NCBI GenBank assembly: GCA_964582545.1
Contig: CAZOSB010000013.1
Location: forward strand, 1 to 61,673
Origin: JAVVUJ01 sp964582545
Lineage (GTDB): Bacteria > Bacillota > Clostridia > Peptostreptococcales > Anaerovoracaceae
Length of the DNA stretch: 61,673 nucleotides
Direction: 5' to 3'
Shown here: piece after piece, positions 8,740 through 16,241 of the stretch
Position numbering within the stretch: the stretch's first letter is position 1
How the letters are laid out: the number at the start of each line of letters is the position of its first letter
Translations under genes and position numbers: made by a program
Notes under the pieces: generated by a model
Seen by the model: the letters and a program-made list of their open reading frames with translations, nothing else
Database searches by the model: none
What the model was told of the DNA's origin: nothing

Positions 8740-10383
8740 ATGACAGAAAACAAAGAATCCTTGATAAAGTTGGGAGGGTTATTAAAAGCCCGGTTTCCGT
8801 TTATCTACATACCAACATGGGAGGAAGACCGCGCCGCAGGGATGATTTGTGAGGTAGCGCACAATCCCGATATTATTAAAACTGTGCGAAAGCTTTTTAC
8901 ATGGACTCAGACAAACGGATGGATTGATGAAACTGGAGCGCAAGTCAAATCGACAACCGATCCGATTGCCGCTATCCAGTTTATTCAGACGGTGAACGAA
9001 AATGCCGTATTTATTTTCAAGGATTTTCACATATATTTTGGAGTGAAGAACAGACCAGTAGAGTATAATGTGGTTCGAAAATTGCGCGATATTATTCAGA
9101 CATTGAAAAGTGGTGCGATGAAGAAAAACGTCATATTTATTTCGCCTGAGCTGTTGATTCCCGATGATATGCAAAAAGAAATATCGGTATTTGAGTTTCC
9201 GCTTCCTACGGTTGTTGAAGTAAAAGAGAAACTGAACGAAATGCTTACCGCAAATATAGCAGTTGAAAACTGCTTGTCAGAGGAAGACAAAGAAATCCTG
9301 TCCAAAGCGGCTTTAGGGTTGACTTTGCAAGAAACGGAAAACGCCTTTGCACGTGCAATGGTTGAAAACGGTAAAATGAGTATTGACGATCTTGATATTA
9401 TTTTTGATGAAAAAAATCAAGTCATCCGCAAAACAGGTATTCTTGAATTTGTAAAAAGTAATTTGCAGCTTGATGACATTGGAGGTTTGGAGAACCTAAA
9501 ACGCTGGCTGCAAAAACGTAATAACACATGGCTGGATTCTGCACAAAAATACAATGTACCTGCTCCGAAAGGCGTATTGATTACCGGTGTTCCCGGTTGT
9601 GGGAAAAGTCTGACAGCCAAAGCAATGAGTGCAATTTGGCAGCTTCCACTTTTAAATCTTGATATGGGTAAAATTTTTAGTGGTGTTGTTGGCAGTTCAG
9701 AGGAAAACATGCGCCGTGCTATTCGCACTGCAGAAGCAGTTGCACCATCAATATTATGGATAGATGAAATAGAAAAAGGACTTTCCAGGCATAGCGGAAC
9801 AGGTGATAGCGGAACGGGATCAAGGGTGATTGGCACATTCCTCACATGGATGCAGGATAAGACCGCACCAGTGTTTGTGATTGCAACAGCAAACAACATT
9901 TCGGAGTTGCCGCCAGAGCTTCTTCGCAAAGGGCGGTTTGACGAAATTTTCTTTGTTGATTTACCAACAAGGTTGGAACGCAAGGATATATTCGCAGTTC
10001 ATTTGAAAAAACGTCTGAAACATCCGGAGGTTGCCGGTGAAGTTCTTATCAACGATCAAATCAACCCACATATTTTGGATATGCTTGCCGACCAGACTGA
10101 AGGCTTTGTGGGAGCGGAAATTGAGCAGATTGTTATATCCGCGTTATATGAATCGTTTTTCCAAAATCGTGCACTTCAAATCCGTGATTTGCAAGAAGTA
10201 ATTTCAAATATGATTCCACTTTCTGTAATGCAGGGAGAACAGATTAAAATGCTGCGCGATTGGGCAAATGTCCGTGCTGTGGCCGCCACAGCAAAAGAGG
10301 ACTTAATAGATTACTCCACACAGAATGTCAGTCAGGATGATGATATAAACAGTAGCCGCGGTGGTCGGACGATTGATTTTTAA
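8740..10383 (+). CDS. Ycf46-like AAA+ ATPase
   Basis: The 547-residue protein has an N-terminal non-AAA region (about 1-230) and a complete AAA+ module. Walker A is GVPGCGKS at 283-290, Walker B is ILWIDE at 338-343, the sensor region is VIATANN, and the arginine-finger region is LLRKGRFDE. The layout, with FPFIYIPTWEE near the start and a single C-terminal AAA domain, matches Ycf46-type proteins of cyanobacteria and plastids. It probably remodels or unfolds a partner using ATP. It follows the radical SAM gene by 15 bases and precedes the DUF1257 gene by 12 bases, so the three are almost certainly co-transcribed. Confidence 0.85.
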   Translation: MTENKESLIKLGGLLKARFPFIYIPTWEEDRAAGMICEVAHNPDIIKTVRKLFTWTQTNGWIDETGAQVKSTTDPIAAIQFIQTVNENAVFIFKDFHIYFGVKNRPVEYNVVRKLRDIIQTLKSGAMKKNVIFISPELLIPDDMQKEISVFEFPLPTVVEVKEKLNEMLTANIAVENCLSEEDKEILSKAALGLTLQETENAFARAMVENGKMSIDDLDIIFDEKNQVIRKTGILEFVKSNLQLDDIGGLENLKRWLQKRNNTWLDSAQKYNVPAPKGVLITGVPGCGKSLTAKAMSAIWQLPLLNLDMGKIFSGVVGSSEENMRRAIRTAEAVAPSILWIDEIEKGLSRHSGTGDSGTGSRVIGTFLTWMQDKTAPVFVIATANNISELPPELLRKGRFDEIFFVDLPTRLERKDIFAVHLKKRLKHPEVAGEVLINDQINPHILDMLADQTEGFVGAEIEQIVISALYESFFQNRALQIRDLQEVISNMIPLSVMQGEQIKMLRDWANVRAVAATAKEDLIDYSTQNVSQDDDINSSRGGRTIDF

Positions 10384-10395
10384 GGAGGACTTGCA

Positions 10396-10866
10396 ATGTC
10401 TATTTCAATAGTTTTAATTCCTTTGGCGGTTGCTCTTTCAATAACAGCAAAAGCGGCGGTACAAACGCAAATTGATTATAAAAATAAAAATCGAGAGCAG
10501 CAGTTTACGCATCTTGAACCAATGCAAACCATTTTTAATGATGCGTTGCTTTTAGAACAAACTTTGCGAGAACATGGATATGCGGTTACTATTACTTCTG
10601 AAAATCAATTGATATGCCAAGTTGGAGAAGCACGCTTAGACTATACTCGGGAAACGCAGGGAGAGTCGTTTTGGGTGACGGTTACTGGCATTAACAATAT
10701 TAATAACTTTATCTCAGAATTGGATTGCTTTGAGCGTGAATACAAGCAAAATGTGCAGTCTTTCACTTATAACAAATTGATGGAAAATCTGAGTGAAAGT
10801 AATATGAAGGTTGCAGACGAGACGGTATTAGAGGATAATTCGATTTTGCTTACGATTGATTTGTAA
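10396..10866 (+). CDS. DUF1257 (Ycf35-like) family protein
   Basis: The 156-residue product has QQFTHLEPMQTIFNDALL, LLEQTLREHGYAV and a C-terminal half LMENLSESNMKVADE, in the arrangement of the DUF1257/Ycf35 family. The N-terminus, with IVLIPLAVALSITAKAA, is hydrophobic and could be a membrane anchor, which differs from the soluble plastid proteins I recall. The function of the family is not established. The start is ATG 10396 with AAGGAGG upstream. It is the last intact gene of the island operon and likely works with the AAA ATPase. Confidence 0.65.
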   Translation: MSISIVLIPLAVALSITAKAAVQTQIDYKNKNREQQFTHLEPMQTIFNDALLLEQTLREHGYAVTITSENQLICQVGEARLDYTRETQGESFWVTVTGINNINNFISELDCFEREYKQNVQSFTYNKLMENLSESNMKVADETVLEDNSILLTIDL

Positions 10867-10936
10867 TCCTAAAAGGTGCGAAATTAAAATTTTTTTTGTG
10901 ATTTACTGATAGTTTAAAGGTCATGAATAAAAGAAT

Positions 10937-11253
10937 ATGCAACTTTTTGAAAACAAAAAAATTCGTTCAGCATGGGATGAGCAAGCGGGGCAGTGGTATT
11001 TTTCCGTGGTAGATGTGATTGCTGTGCTGACCGATAGTGCCGATCCGTAGCAATACATTAAGAAAATGCGTAGCCGTGATAACGAGCTGAATTCCAAGTG
11101 GGGTACAATTTGTACCCCTGTTGAAATGAAAGCTGATGACGGTAAAAAACGAAAAATTCAGGTTGCCAATATGCAAGGCCTTTTGCGAATTATCCAGTCA
11201 ATTCCCGTTTGCTTGCCCTCATAGGTGAGGTGCTGGAGAAAGAAGATGAATAA
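10937..11253 (+). pseudogene. Broken phage BRO-family / antirepressor gene
   Basis: Translation from ATG 10937 gives LFENKKIRSAWDEQ, then WYFSVVDVIAVLTDSADP, the N-terminal BRO domain of phage antirepressor-like proteins. An in-frame TAG follows at about 11048, after which QYIKKMRSRDNELNSKWGT and ANMQGLLRIIQSIP continue the family pattern. The frame then shifts, and the C-terminal half is missing apart from a short end near GEVLEKEDE. It has a nonsense mutation plus an internal deletion, so it is a non-functional remnant of a phage or integrative element beside the tRNA-derived repeat. Confidence 0.7.
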
Positions 11254-11276
11254 ATAGTCAACCTTATCAACAACCG

Positions 11277-11310
11277 CAGGTTATAGGTTTAATTTTCACC
11301 AGTAGCATCA
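11277..11310 (+). repeat. Degenerate copy of the tRNA-Thr 3' end (possible att site)
   Basis: This stretch shares TCACCAGTAGC (11296-11306) exactly with the T-stem/acceptor end of tRNA-Thr (5794-5804). More scattered identity extends back to CAGGTT (11277-11282, compare 5774-5780) and forward to a CA matching the CCA end. Together with the broken phage gene it suggests the right border of an element that inserted into the tRNA gene at 5734-5808 and later decayed. No integrase remains in the interval. Confidence 0.5.
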
Positions 11311-11439
11311 GAAAGACAGGTCAAAATGGATGTAAGTATTTCATCTGTTTTAGTCTGTTTATTTATTTATGTTATACTTGGCTAAAGATAATATTTTGAG
11401 TTATTTCTAGCATTTTTTTATACAAAGGTGGAGATATCC

Positions 11440-12594
11440 ATGGGAACAACCTTTTCTACAATTCAAATACAGAACCGACAGCATACAGTACCGGAGCAAT
11501 TCAAAAAAACGTTATATAAATATTTAAAGAAGAAAGGCTTGGTACAGACTACAAAAGAAAAGGCTCAGATTGTATATCAATTTGTTTTTTCCAGTGACGG
11601 TAATTGGATAACGCTGAGTTCTTCAGAATATGAGATAAGCTCAGATTCTGTAAATTCAGATGTCCAAGGGTTGGCAAAGGTCATGAAAACCTGTTGTATT
11701 GGAACCAGCGTATTTGATAGCGATGCTTTGTTTCTTTACTTATTTGATGCTCCCGGCAAGCAAAAAGACAGGATTGCGTTAGGACGTTTAGGTGATCTGT
11801 CTCATAGCCAATATGCCGTTGGCACGGGTAATCCGGAGTGTTGGAGTTCACTATTAACAGAAACAGCGACATGGGAACAGCTAACAGAACTATGGAATGA
11901 TGAATACGTCTTTGTTGAAGAGGCTTTGCTTAAAATGGCGCCGTTGCTGGGTATGGATGCGAAAAATATAGCAACCGATTATCACTACTGGAACGAGGTA
12001 GAACCGGATAATCCGTCTGTTGTTACATTGTATTTTGAAACCATCTCACCCATGTTTATTACGGAAGGGCCAACAAAGCTAGCTTTTGGTAGCAATACAC
12101 CCATCATTTCCGGAAGGGAAAGCGTTATTTCTTTTCGTAATACCGGTGGTATTTCAAAAGGGTTAACAATTATAGTTCTTGGGGATTGTTTTGAAGAGGA
12201 TAAGGTTGAAATAAAAGAAATACAAGTTGAAAAATTAATAAACCCCAAAGATTCTTTTAGTCAGCATGTAAACGAAATCATCCAACCGGTAAAAGAACAA
12301 ACATCTGATGGAAGATTTGGACTAAGTTTTGACTTGGTTAATTTTGAGTTTCCAGAAGGTGTTAACATAGAACATCCATCGATAAAAAACTTGAGTAAAA
12401 AGGGAATGGAGGTCCTTATGGCACATTCGATCACCTTGCGTTTTATAGCAACAATCCGTGCGGATTCTAAACATGATTTATCATTTTTTGTGATACCACA
12501 GAATAATTGGACCCAGGGACAAGCTGGGCGCACAATCTCCATTTATGAAACACAAGAACAGATGTGTGCAGCAGAATTTAGTATTCTTGAATAG
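11440..12594 (+). CDS. Hypothetical protein, 384 residues
   Basis: I do not recognise this family. The protein is soluble, without signal peptide or membrane helices, and is acidic with mixed alpha/beta character. Residues about 1-85 look like a small separate domain. The middle contains CWSSLLTETATWEQLTELW, and the C-terminal half is strand-rich (VVTLYFETISPMFITEG, SISIYETQEQ-like endings). I chose ATG 11440, with AAAGGTGGAG at 11424-11433, over the GTG at 11428 that lies within that site. It stands alone between the island border and a methyltransferase. The upstream 130 bases are AT-rich, with no clear consensus promoter. Confidence 0.6.
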   Translation: MGTTFSTIQIQNRQHTVPEQFKKTLYKYLKKKGLVQTTKEKAQIVYQFVFSSDGNWITLSSSEYEISSDSVNSDVQGLAKVMKTCCIGTSVFDSDALFLYLFDAPGKQKDRIALGRLGDLSHSQYAVGTGNPECWSSLLTETATWEQLTELWNDEYVFVEEALLKMAPLLGMDAKNIATDYHYWNEVEPDNPSVVTLYFETISPMFITEGPTKLAFGSNTPIISGRESVISFRNTGGISKGLTIIVLGDCFEEDKVEIKEIQVEKLINPKDSFSQHVNEIIQPVKEQTSDGRFGLSFDLVNFEFPEGVNIEHPSIKNLSKKGMEVLMAHSITLRFIATIRADSKHDLSFFVIPQNNWTQGQAGRTISIYETQEQMCAAEFSILE

Positions 12595-12672
12595 TAAGAA
12601 ATTTTTTAAAGATAGTGAAGGGGAGCCTTGTTAGTTAGAAAGTTGTAGACAAGGAAGCAAATGGAGGTGCTT

Positions 12673-13299
12673 TTGAAAAAAGAGAATGACAATAAAAAGT
12701 TTTGGGGTAGGTATGCTAAGTTTTATGATGCGGAAGTCCTTCGGTTTAGTGGAGTTGCTTATGAAAAAATGTATGCTTTGATGTCTGAAACGCTTACAAA
12801 AGACATGGATGTGCTGGAAATTGCCACGGGGACGGGATTAATAGCCATAAACATTGCACCGTATGTACATTCAGTAGAGGCAACGGATTTTTCCCCTAAA
12901 ATGATTGAAACTGCAAGGAAAAAGTCTTGCCCGGTAAACATACATTTTTCAGTGGAAGATGCCACAAAGCTTTCATTCTCTCCTAGCACCTTTGATGCGG
13001 TTATCATATCAAATGCCCTGCACATTATGCCTGACCCGCAGGCAGTGTTAGTCTCTATTAAGAGAGTGCTGAAGCCGGGAGGTTTACTAATCGCACCCAC
13101 ATTCTCACATGGACATCTGCGTAATTCAACATGGAAGCTAAATGCTTTTATTCTAAAGTTAATTGGATTTGAGACATATTCAAAATGGACACCAGAAGAA
13201 TTTGTTGCGTTTATATGTCAAAACGGTTTTTCGGTTACAAACTGGTCTGTGCTAAATGCCGCTTTTCCACTGATTTATTTGGAAGCGCGTGTGATATAG
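12673..13299 (+). CDS. Class I SAM-dependent methyltransferase
   Basis: The protein of about 208 residues has the Rossmann-type motifs of class I methyltransferases: VLEIATGTGLIAI (SAM-binding motif I), VEATDFSPKMIETARKK (motif II acidic residue), and VIISNALHIMPDPQAVL followed by LKPGGLLIAPTF (motifs III-IV). It resembles UbiE/phospholipid-type small-molecule methyltransferases. The substrate is unknown and may be a lipid or quinone-like compound. ATG 12661 belongs to the Shine-Dalgarno sequence GGAGGTG, so I prefer TTG 12673; the reading frame is the same. It has no clear operon partner. Confidence 0.85.
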   Translation: MKKENDNKKFWGRYAKFYDAEVLRFSGVAYEKMYALMSETLTKDMDVLEIATGTGLIAINIAPYVHSVEATDFSPKMIETARKKSCPVNIHFSVEDATKLSFSPSTFDAVIISNALHIMPDPQAVLVSIKRVLKPGGLLIAPTFSHGHLRNSTWKLNAFILKLIGFETYSKWTPEEFVAFICQNGFSVTNWSVLNAAFPLIYLEARVI

Positions 13300-13471
13300 A
13301 ATATCATCTTAAATAATAATGGTACGAAGAGTGTCACCGTTGAAACTATAATTAAGATTAAGGGAAAATGATGAACTATGCAAAGCAAGATTACGATAAG
13401 CTGAGACAGCTTTAAAATGTTTTTTTTGAAATGTTACAAGCAAAGAAAAAAATCCAATCCTATATGGCGAT

Positions 13472-13512
13472 TGAATAACGAAATATAATAGGGTGAATAA
13501 CGAAATATAATA
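13472..13512 (+). repeat. Tandem direct repeat, 19-base unit
   Basis: TGAATAACGAAATATAATA occurs at 13472-13490 and again at 13494-13512, a 22-base period. It lies in a 355-base gene-poor stretch (13300-13654) that otherwise shows only short reading frames. It could be a binding-site pair or a slip-duplication. Confidence 0.5.
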
Positions 13513-13579
13513 AATAGCTAGGGAAGATATGTATTCATTACATCTAATCAAATAAAGTTAAATTTAATTTATCTTTTGC

Positions 13580-13615
13580 TTGACGGCAATATTATCAATG
13601 TGATAATATTGCCGT
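13580..13615 (+). promoter_or_regulatory. Promoter with perfect palindromic operator before the serine hydrolase
   Basis: TTGACG at 13580-13585 and GATAAT at 13602-13607 form a promoter with a 16-base spacer. A perfect dyad with 15-base arms, ACGGCAATATTATCA (13583-13597) and its complement (13601-13615), separated by ATG, covers the whole core promoter. A repressor bound there would block RNA polymerase. The HTH protein at 14788 in the same transcription unit is the obvious candidate. Confidence 0.65.
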
Positions 13616-13654
13616 AATGATAATAATGATTTAATAATAGTGGAGGATTTTAAA

Positions 13655-14773
13655 TTGAATATTAAAAAAATAGCTTTAATTTTAGGTGGATTTATCGTTA
13701 TAGTTGGATTAGGAGGTTTATTATATATGAAAAATACTGATAAACCAAATGTTGATTTTCTTATTAATTATGTAAAGGATTATCGCAATACGAAACCTTT
13801 ATCACTCGTTGTAAAGCGGAACGGGGATGAGATAGTATCTGTTAATTCCGATAATACTTTGCCACTTGCTAGTTCTGTAAAGTGGACAATTGCTGTAGAA
13901 TATGCAAAGCAGGTAGGGTCAGGGCAAATAGATCCCAATGAAAAAGTAAATCTGTCAACTCTAAACCAATATTACATTGAAGGCACAGACGGGGGAGCAC
14001 AACCAATGTGGATTGACTCTTTAAAACAGCAGGGCTTGTTAGAAAACGAAGAAACCACGTTAAGAGAAGTGGCTAGAGGTATGATTATCTTTAGTTCAAA
14101 CGCCAATACTGATTATTTAATGTATCGTTTGGGAATCGACAAAATCAATCAAGGGATACAGGAAATGGGATTAAAAAATCACCAGCAGGTATATCCTATA
14201 GCAGCAGCATTATGTATTTCAAATTACATTCATAATGAAAAAGGTCTTGATTATAGTCAAATAAAACAAGAGTTGCTTGATATGTCACAAGAAGAGTATA
14301 ATGAGTATGCTTTGAAAATTCATGCTTTAATGAATCGAAACGAACTTTCAGAAGAAATCAAAAGTGGTAAAAGAATTTTAGAAGATTTAGAGCTTCAAAA
14401 AATATGGAGTGATAGGCTTATTTCTGCCTCTGCAGATGATTACATAAGGCTTATGGAGTTGATTAACAGTAGAGAATATTTTACTGAAGAAACCCAAAAA
14501 GAGCTTGAGGCGGTAGTGGAATATGCAATGGAAAACCCAGAAACCGCAAAACGATATCAGCATATTGGGTTAAAGGGTGGCAGCACAATGTGGATTTTGA
14601 CTTATGCTATGTATGCCACAGATTTAGATGGGAATCACACAGAAATTGTTTTAATGTTTAACGACTTAGAATCTAAAGATCATAAAAAAATGGAAGAAAA
14701 CTTATTTGAGTTTATAAAACTTACGGTTTTAGATGAAAGCTTTAGATTAAAAACTGTGGAAAAGCTTAGATAA
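13655..14773 (+). CDS. Membrane-anchored serine hydrolase, class A beta-lactamase-like
   Basis: The 372-residue product has an N-terminal membrane anchor (KIALILGGFIVIVGLGGLLY) and a beta-lactamase/penicillin-binding fold on the outside. It carries the SxxK motif SSVK (about residue 73), the second motif SSN in FSSNANTDYLM in place of the usual SDN, and a KTG-like motif in LKGGSTMWI. I do not see the Glu of the class A deacylation motif, so true beta-lactamase activity is doubtful. A D-alanyl peptidase, esterase or sensory role is possible. I chose TTG 13655 with GGAGG at 13642-13646. It is co-transcribed with the HTH gene 14 bases downstream. Confidence 0.75.
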   Translation: MNIKKIALILGGFIVIVGLGGLLYMKNTDKPNVDFLINYVKDYRNTKPLSLVVKRNGDEIVSVNSDNTLPLASSVKWTIAVEYAKQVGSGQIDPNEKVNLSTLNQYYIEGTDGGAQPMWIDSLKQQGLLENEETTLREVARGMIIFSSNANTDYLMYRLGIDKINQGIQEMGLKNHQQVYPIAAALCISNYIHNEKGLDYSQIKQELLDMSQEEYNEYALKIHALMNRNELSEEIKSGKRILEDLELQKIWSDRLISASADDYIRLMELINSREYFTEETQKELEAVVEYAMENPETAKRYQHIGLKGGSTMWILTYAMYATDLDGNHTEIVLMFNDLESKDHKKMEENLFEFIKLTVLDESFRLKTVEKLR

Positions 14774-14787
14774 GTGGAGAGGGATTA

Positions 14788-15321
14788 ATGAATTTTGAAA
14801 GCGTAATTAAATACTTAACCAATCCTGTTACTAGCAAGATTTTGTTAGAAATAGAATTGCATAAAGAAATAACTGCTAAGCAATTAAATAAAAAATACAG
14901 TGATATTCCACAGGCGACTTTGTATCGTTATTTAAAGAGAATGTGCAATGATGAAGTGATAAAAGTAATTTATGAAAACAAAGTAAGGGGCACTTATGAA
15001 AAGGTTTATTCACTTGCTCCTGGATATACCAATAATCTAAATGATGTATTAGATGGTGATTATGGTGCTCCTTATTTAAAATTTTTTATGCAATTTGCAA
15101 AAGGATTAATTAAGGAATTCCAAGATTACGCAGCTAAAGATAGTGAAAAGAAAAATGGAGATGGCAGCGGATTTTTTATAAATCCAATCTATGCAACGGA
15201 TGAAGAACTGTTAACATTTCACAAACAAATAATGCAAATTTTTGAAGAATTGGAAAATAATGCTCATACGCCTGAGAGAAAGCTGAGGAATGCGGCATTT
15301 ATTATTACTCCTCCAAGATAG
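14788..15321 (+). CDS. Winged-helix transcriptional regulator
   Basis: The 177-residue protein begins MNFESVIKYLTNPVTSKILLEI, then HKEITAKQLNKKYSDIPQAT and LYRYLKRMCNDEVIKVIYE. This is a helix-turn-helix followed by a wing, as in ArsR/PadR-like regulators. The C-terminal half (about 95-177) is helical and may dimerise or bind a ligand. It lies 14 bases after the serine hydrolase gene. The palindrome at 13583-13615 over their shared promoter is a natural target, so autoregulation is likely. The signal could be a cell-wall compound or an antibiotic. Confidence 0.75.
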   Translation: MNFESVIKYLTNPVTSKILLEIELHKEITAKQLNKKYSDIPQATLYRYLKRMCNDEVIKVIYENKVRGTYEKVYSLAPGYTNNLNDVLDGDYGAPYLKFFMQFAKGLIKEFQDYAAKDSEKKNGDGSGFFINPIYATDEELLTFHKQIMQIFEELENNAHTPERKLRNAAFIITPPR

Positions 15322-15380
15322 GTTCTTTATTAAATATGTCAAACCTCCAATGCTTTAAGATGATTTCTCCTATTGGTGTA

Positions 15381-15410
15381 TTGACATATGAATAATTAAG
15401 TTCCTTATAC
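15381..15410 (+). promoter_or_regulatory. Promoter immediately before pnuC
   Basis: TTGACA (15381-15386) and TTATAC (15405-15410) are 18 bases apart. Transcription would begin at about 15417, essentially at the TTG start codon used for pnuC, so the message would have almost no leader. Confidence 0.45.
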
Positions 15411-15417
15411 AAAGCAC

Positions 15418-16086
15418 TTGTGTATTACACTCATGTTGTGGTGTTCTTCTGTTGTTCTGATTTTATTGTCCTACTGTGTGTTTAATAGAGATAACTATTT
15501 AACCCTTGTGGCTTCGTTAATTGGAGTGACATCACTTATTTTTAATGCCAAAGGAAATCCTATGGGGCAATTTTTAATGATTGTTTTTAGTCTGCTGTAT
15601 GGTGTGATTTCCTTCACATTTTCCTACTACGGAGAAATGATTACTTACCTTGGGATGACAATGCCTATGGCGGTATTTGCTTTAATAGTTTGGTTAAAAA
15701 ATCCTTACAACGGAAACAAAGCAGAAGTGGAAATCAATCATATTGGGAAAAAAGAAATTCTTCTTATGTGCATTTTAACCGCATTTGTAACTTTTATATT
15801 TTATTTTATATTAGATGCATTTCGCACAGCGAATATCGTATTAAGTACCCTATCGATAGCAACCAGTTTTGTTGCAGTGTATCTCACCGCCAGGAGAAGC
15901 CCTTATTATGCGATCGGTTATGCCGCAAACGATATCGTATTAATTGTTATGTGGATTTTAGCAACCACCAAAAACATCTCATATCTTTCTGTTGTTGTTT
16001 GCTTTATAACTTTCCTTGCAAATGACATTTATGGATTTATTAGTTGGAGAAAAATCGGAATAAGGCAATCTATAAGATTGAGATAA
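15418..16086 (+). CDS. pnuC: Nicotinamide mononucleotide / nicotinamide riboside transporter PnuC
   Basis: The 222-residue protein has about seven hydrophobic helices and family motifs such as NAKGNPMGQFLMIVFSLLYG, the WLKNP segment and RRSPYYAIGYAANDIVLIVMW. PnuC imports NAD precursors, usually nicotinamide riboside, by facilitated diffusion. The start is uncertain. TTG 15418 is the first usable codon in frame, ATG 15433 is next, and neither has a ribosome binding site. Homology-like residues (YTK) appear just upstream, so the N-terminus could be slightly truncated. The gene stands alone and a strong hairpin follows it. Confidence 0.85.
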   Translation: MCITLMLWCSSVVLILLSYCVFNRDNYLTLVASLIGVTSLIFNAKGNPMGQFLMIVFSLLYGVISFTFSYYGEMITYLGMTMPMAVFALIVWLKNPYNGNKAEVEINHIGKKEILLMCILTAFVTFIFYFILDAFRTANIVLSTLSIATSFVAVYLTARRSPYYAIGYAANDIVLIVMWILATTKNISYLSVVVCFITFLANDIYGFISWRKIGIRQSIRLR

Positions 16087-16125
16087 AACAAAGTCTAAAA
16101 CGCAGCAATTTAAATTAGATCAAAA

Positions 16126-16156
16126 CACAGCTTGTGCAGAATTTGCACAAGCTGTG
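16126..16156. terminator. Convergent (bidirectional) terminator hairpin
   Basis: CACAGCTTGTGC (16126-16137) pairs perfectly with GCACAAGCTGTG (16145-16156) across a 7-base loop. It lies between the 3' ends of pnuC (+) and the S-layer-homology gene (-). A T-rich stretch follows the hairpin on the minus strand. Confidence 0.7.
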
Positions 16157-16241
16157 AATCATTGAGTCAGTGGATACCACAGGAAATGTGGTTCAGTTGG
16201 AATAAATAGATCGGTGGTTTTTCACTGAAGATTGCACTTAC

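Noticed and set aside
13472..13512. CRISPR-like repeat
   Set aside because: Only two copies with a 3-base spacing and no cas genes in the window.
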